DNA from: Candidatus Altimarinota bacterium
GTDB lineage: Bacteria > Patescibacteriota > Gracilibacteria > RBG-16-42-10
Direction of reading: 5' to 3'
Assembly (NCBI GenBank): GCA_017984655.1
Contig: JAGNZB010000054.1
Span: 1-8,051 of the forward strand
Length of the DNA: 8,051 nt
The notes under the pieces were generated by a model that was not told the origin of the DNA, ran no database searches, and saw nothing but the letters and a program-made list of their open reading frames with translations. Below, piece after piece: positions 4,660-8,051 of this stretch. The translations under genes and the position numbers were made by a program. Positions within the stretch are counted from its first letter, which is position 1. Every line of letters begins with the position of its first letter.

Positions 4660-5856
4660 ATGTCTGATACGAAAAAAAATTATCCTGTCTTTGTTAGCGA
4701 TATCATCTCTATGGATGAGCTGCTCAAAGGTGGCGATGCTCAAGTCAAAATTTTTACCAAAGGTGATGTTGTGGAAGGTACAGTTGTTACTCTTTCTAAG
4801 CATGCGTTAGTGATTGATCTCGGTACTGTTTCTGGTGTTATTTCTGGTTCAGAAATGATCGACAGTGCTGGTACAATGAAGACAGTCAAACTTGGTGATG
4901 TTGTGAAAGTAGTGGTAATTGGTGATGAAAATACTGAAGGTGAATTACAGCTTTCTCTTCGTCGTGCTAGTCAAGAAAATACTTGGAATCGTTTTGTGAA
5001 AGACTACCAAGATGGCAAGATGATCGAAGTGACTGTTATGGAAGCTAATAAAGGTGGTTTGCTGATGGAAATCGACGGTATTCGTGGATTTATTCCAGTC
5101 TCACAATTGACTCCAGAACATTACCCACGTGTCAGTGGTGCTGATCCAGAGAAGATTCTTGGCAAACTCCAATCTCTCGTAGGACAGAAGCTCAATGTCA
5201 AAGTGATCAATATCAATCCTCAGGAGCGTCGTTTGATTCTCTCTGAGAAAGCTGCATACGCTGCTCAGCGTAATGTTGTGATTCAGAAACTCAAGGTTGG
5301 TCAAACTATCGAGGGTACTGTGAGTGGTATCGTTCACTTTGGTGTCTTCGTCAATTTCGAAGGTGTTGAAGGTCTTGTTCATATCTCTGAGATTGCTTGG
5401 GGACATGTCGCCGATCCTACTCAACATGCTAAGGTTGGTGATAAGGTCAAAGTAATGGTAATCGGTGTCGAGGATGAGAAGATTTCATTTAGTTTGAAGC
5501 GTCTTTCTGACGATCCATGGTTGAAGGCTGCAGAGCGCTATCCAATTGGTAGTAAGGTCAAGGGTAGTGTGACTCGCGTGAGCTCATTTGGTATTTTCTT
5601 GAAACTAGATGATGAGATCGAAGGTTTGATTCATATTTCTGAGATTTCTCCAGATGGTCGTATCGAAGATCCAGATAGTTTGGCAAAAGAAGGCCAGATG
5701 ATGGAAGCAAAGGTAATTTCTGTTGAGCAAGATGATCGTCGTCTTGGTCTCAGTATCAAAGCTTTGCAACAAGCAGAAGATGCTGCTACTGACAAATCTA
5801 GCGAAGAGAAGGAAGAAAAGAAGCCAAAGAAAAAAAGTAGCAAAGCAGCTGAATAG
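4660..5856 (+). CDS. rpsA: 30S ribosomal protein S1 (four S1 domains)
   Basis: S1 binds mRNA leaders and delivers them to the 30S subunit. The 398-residue protein contains four S1 RNA-binding repeats at about 33-101, 117-195, 212-281 and 296-368. Repeats three and four are the most typical (GVFVNFEGVEGLVHISEIAW at 228-247 and GIFLKLDDEIEGLIHISEIS at 311-330). Repeats one and two are more divergent, as is usual for the ribosome-binding end of S1. Residues 369-398 form a charged, lysine/glutamate-rich tail (SSEEKEEKKPKKKSSKAAE). Enterobacterial S1 has six repeats; four-repeat forms are known in Gram-positive and other bacteria. There is no KH domain, so this is not NusA. The ATG at 4660 follows a pyrimidine tract and a hairpin, with no Shine-Dalgarno motif. 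infB begins 19 bases downstream, so the two are probably co-transcribed. Confidence 0.92.
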   Translation: MSDTKKNYPVFVSDIISMDELLKGGDAQVKIFTKGDVVEGTVVTLSKHALVIDLGTVSGVISGSEMIDSAGTMKTVKLGDVVKVVVIGDENTEGELQLSLRRASQENTWNRFVKDYQDGKMIEVTVMEANKGGLLMEIDGIRGFIPVSQLTPEHYPRVSGADPEKILGKLQSLVGQKLNVKVININPQERRLILSEKAAYAAQRNVVIQKLKVGQTIEGTVSGIVHFGVFVNFEGVEGLVHISEIAWGHVADPTQHAKVGDKVKVMVIGVEDEKISFSLKRLSDDPWLKAAERYPIGSKVKGSVTRVSSFGIFLKLDDEIEGLIHISEISPDGRIEDPDSLAKEGQMMEAKVISVEQDDRRLGLSIKALQQAEDAATDKSSEEKEEKKPKKKSSKAAE

Positions 5857-5875
5857 TTTTTAATTTTCTGTATTC
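5857..5875 (+). promoter_or_regulatory. U-rich, Shine-Dalgarno-free spacer before infB
   Basis: The whole rpsA-infB spacer reads TTTTTAATTTTCTGTATTC, 15 of 19 bases pyrimidine, with no purine-rich ribosome site. U-rich single-stranded leaders are known S1 binding sites, so initiation at infB may rely on S1 or on re-initiation after rpsA. Confidence 0.35.
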
Positions 5876-8051
5876 ATGGAGCATAAATTAGCCACAGTCC
5901 TCGAAGAATTTGGAGTCCCAGAACGGAAGCTTCGTGCTGATGTTGCTGGGCTTGGCCTAGAATGGGACAAACGTCTTCATGGCTTGCCTGATAAAATTTA
6001 TCGAGCACTCAAAGCTAAATATAGTGCTCCTGCTACAGCTTCAACAGTGACGGTGATCAAGAGTAAAAAGGCGGCACCTAAGCCTTCTGGTGCTGCTCCA
6101 AAGGTGAGTGCACCAAAATCAACTAAGAAAGCCCCTGTGAAGGTGGTTGAAAAAGAGGCTGAGCCAGAACCAATTCGCGCACAGCCAAGAATTATTGCTC
6201 GGAAAGTAGAACCAACTCCCGTGCCAGAGGTGGTTGCAGTACCTGCTCCACAGGTTTCTGAGCCAGTTGTAGTACCTGAGCCAGTCAAGCCCGTGCAGTT
6301 GCAAGAAATTGTCATTATCAAACCTCAAGAACGGGAGCAACCCAAAAAAACATTTGTTGCAGACCGGACTCATACACCTGTTGCTCCACGGCAAGAGACC
6401 AAGATTGAGCTGCATCGAGCGCCAATTAAGTTCGATACCCCAAGACCATCTACACCAAAATCTGCTACCCCAAAGGTAGAAGCACCAAAGCTCCAACCGA
6501 AGAAAAAACACAAGCATGAGAAGAAGAATTGTCGCAGAGAAGAGTCAGTAGTGGAGCCTGTGGTACCAACAGAACCAGCAGGTCCAGTTGATCCATCTAC
6601 GTTGCCTGAGATTGCCATTCCAGCTTCAATTACGGTCAAAGATTTCGCGTCAATGCTCAAGGTTGGGGTCAATCAAATTATTTCAGAGCTATTCAAGAAT
6701 GGCATTATTGCCAATATCAATCAGCGTCTTGATTTTGATGTTGCTGAGATTCTCGCGCAAGAGTTTGGTTTCCGTGCGGTGGTCCAAGTGGCTAACAATG
6801 ACGCTGCAGACAGTGTGCAGTTGAGTACTTTGCTTGAGGATGATGAAAAGAATCTGATTACCCGCTCACCAGTTATTAGTGTGATGGGGCATGTCGATCA
6901 TGGTAAAACCAAGCTTTTGGATACCCTGCGCGGTACCACTGTCATGGAAGGGGAGGCTGGTGGTATCACTCAAAAAATTGGTGCTTATCAGATTTTGAGA
7001 AAAGCTCGTGATGGTACTATCAAGGCGATCACTTTCTTGGATACACCTGGTCATCAGGCTTTTACAGCGATGCGCGCACGTGGTGCTCAAGTGACTGATA
7101 TTGCGATCCTAGTGGTGGCTGCAGATGATGGGGTGAAGCCTCAAACAGTTGAAGCATATGAACATGCCAAAGCAGCTGGTGTCCCAGTGGTTGTAGCGAT
7201 TACCAAGATTGATAAAGAAGGTGCCAATCCTGACCGAGTCAAAGCTGAGTTGGCAGAGATTGGTTTGGTTGTAGAGGACTGGGGAGGTGCTACTGTATGT
7301 GCGGAAGTGTCTGCAACTCAGAAGAAAGGTATTGATGAGCTACTTGAATTAGTGCTATTGGTCTCTGATATGCAGGATTTGAAAGCGAATGCCAATCGTA
7401 CTGCTGTTGGAACGATCATCGAATCTCGTTTGGATCAATCTCATGGCGCTTTGGCAACAGTGTTGGTTCATACTGGTACTCTGCATATTCGTGACGATGT
7501 TGTTATTGGTGATGTGTTTGGCAAAATTCGCTCTATGGTCAATGATCGTGGTGAGCGTATTACCGAGGCGGGGCCATCATGTCCAGTACAGATCACTGGT
7601 ATGTCAAAAGTGCCTCAAGTTGGGGACATCCTCCGTGTTGTAGCCAACAAACGTGATGCACGTAGTCAGGTACATACTAGTTCTCGTGATAAACAACCTG
7701 ACTTGATCTCAGGTATCTCATCACATTCTCAGAACAAAGAAGGAGTCAAAGAGATGAAGGTGGTGATCAAGGCTGATACCAAAGGATCACTAGAAGCTTT
7801 GCGCAATGCGTTGCTGAGTTTGCCATCAGAAAAAATTGCTGTGAAAATTATTTATGCAGGCCTAGGCAATATCTCGAACTCTGATGTTATGATCGCTTCA
7901 GCTGGTAAAGGTACTGTGTTTGGCTTCAATGTTCTCACACCAGTAGCTGTCCAAAAGAGTGCTGATATCGAAAGAATCAAGATCACTACGTTTGATGTTA
8001 TTTATCATTTGCTTGATGAGGTTCAGAAAGTGCTGCTTACTATGCTGGAAC
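5876..8051 (+). CDS. infB: Translation initiation factor IF-2, cut by window end
   Basis: IF-2 is the GTPase that brings initiator fMet-tRNA to the 30S subunit and promotes subunit joining. 725 codons are visible with no stop. Residues 1-50 look like a divergent IF2_N domain. Residues 51-245 are a Pro/Ala/Lys/Val-rich linker; 246-305 is a clear second IF2_N domain (SITVKDFASMLKVGVNQII...). The G domain has GHVDHGKT (338-345), AGGITQKIGAY (361-371), DTPGH (389-393), TKID (443-446) and SA (479-480). Domain II begins near 510. KADTKGSLEAL (632-642) and GLGNISNSDVMIASAGKGTVFGFNV (662-686) mark domain III. The visible end (FDVIYHLLDEVQK) leads towards the fMet-tRNA-binding C-terminal domain outside the window. 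The G4 motif is TKID instead of the usual NKxD. The ATG at 5876 is the natural start since it opens the IF2_N-like region. The gene follows rpsA, not nusA as in many bacteria. Confidence 0.96.
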   Translation, partial: MEHKLATVLEEFGVPERKLRADVAGLGLEWDKRLHGLPDKIYRALKAKYSAPATASTVTVIKSKKAAPKPSGAAPKVSAPKSTKKAPVKVVEKEAEPEPIRAQPRIIARKVEPTPVPEVVAVPAPQVSEPVVVPEPVKPVQLQEIVIIKPQEREQPKKTFVADRTHTPVAPRQETKIELHRAPIKFDTPRPSTPKSATPKVEAPKLQPKKKHKHEKKNCRREESVVEPVVPTEPAGPVDPSTLPEIAIPASITVKDFASMLKVGVNQIISELFKNGIIANINQRLDFDVAEILAQEFGFRAVVQVANNDAADSVQLSTLLEDDEKNLITRSPVISVMGHVDHGKTKLLDTLRGTTVMEGEAGGITQKIGAYQILRKARDGTIKAITFLDTPGHQAFTAMRARGAQVTDIAILVVAADDGVKPQTVEAYEHAKAAGVPVVVAITKIDKEGANPDRVKAELAEIGLVVEDWGGATVCAEVSATQKKGIDELLELVLLVSDMQDLKANANRTAVGTIIESRLDQSHGALATVLVHTGTLHIRDDVVIGDVFGKIRSMVNDRGERITEAGPSCPVQITGMSKVPQVGDILRVVANKRDARSQVHTSSRDKQPDLISGISSHSQNKEGVKEMKVVIKADTKGSLEALRNALLSLPSEKIAVKIIYAGLGNISNSDVMIASAGKGTVFGFNVLTPVAVQKSADIERIKITTFDVIYHLLDEVQKVLLTMLE

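Noticed and set aside
5631..5843. 70-codon minus-strand open frame opposite the end of rpsA
   Set aside because: It is antisense to the fourth S1 repeat and the lysine-rich tail; its FFFGFFSSFSS composition simply mirrors the AAG/GAA codons.
5998..6672. Overlapping minus-strand open frames rich in Gly/Thr/Ser or Trp/Phe/Leu
   Set aside because: They are antisense to the Pro/Ala/Lys-rich linker of infB, whose codon bias leaves the opposite frames open. They show no domain and conflict with a certain gene.

Overview
The window is a bacterial chromosome segment of moderate G+C, with seven complete genes and two genes cut by the window edges. Proteins are compact: TsaB is about 180 residues and RsmI about 221. 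Spacers are short and Shine-Dalgarno motifs are essentially absent. TGA is used as a stop (end of dprA), so this is not a lineage that reassigns TGA. Compact housekeeping proteins, divergent motifs in otherwise conserved families, and a CTP-type lipid kinase paired with a PAP2 phosphatase suggest a reduced-genome bacterium, possibly Patescibacteria/CPR. That placement is an inference from sequence impression, not a computed one.

Layout. (1) Positions 2-646 (+) hold the C-terminal part of the DNA-processing protein DprA. (2) Positions 647-976 form a 330-base gene-free block between two converging genes. It is built almost entirely of repeats: outer inverted AT-rich arms, a long imperfect purine/pyrimidine fold-back, and a small palindromic repeat resembling a dispersed intergenic repeat. 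(3) On the minus strand, a PAP2-type lipid phosphatase (1581-2075) overlaps a dolichol/phytol/diacylglycerol-kinase-like membrane protein (977-1588). The pair probably adjusts the phosphorylation state of a lipid or polyprenol carrier. (4) Divergently, an apparent operon carries an NDH-2/SQR-like flavoprotein with eroded nucleotide-binding motifs (2153-3316), tsaB (3317-3859; t6A tRNA modification) and rsmI (3878-4543; 16S rRNA methylation). (5) After a probable promoter and a leader hairpin come rpsA, encoding a four-domain ribosomal protein S1 (4660-5856), and infB, encoding initiation factor IF-2 (5876 to the window end, 3'-truncated).

The plus-strand right half is translation-related: tRNA modification, rRNA modification, S1 and IF-2. 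The starts lack Shine-Dalgarno sequences, and most are preceded by pyrimidine-rich stretches. This fits initiation that relies on S1 or on unstructured leaders, and S1 itself is encoded here. I found no CRISPR array, tRNA, rRNA, transposase or defence system. The least conventional parts are the repeat block, the flavoprotein with degraded cofactor motifs, and the lipid kinase/phosphatase pair.
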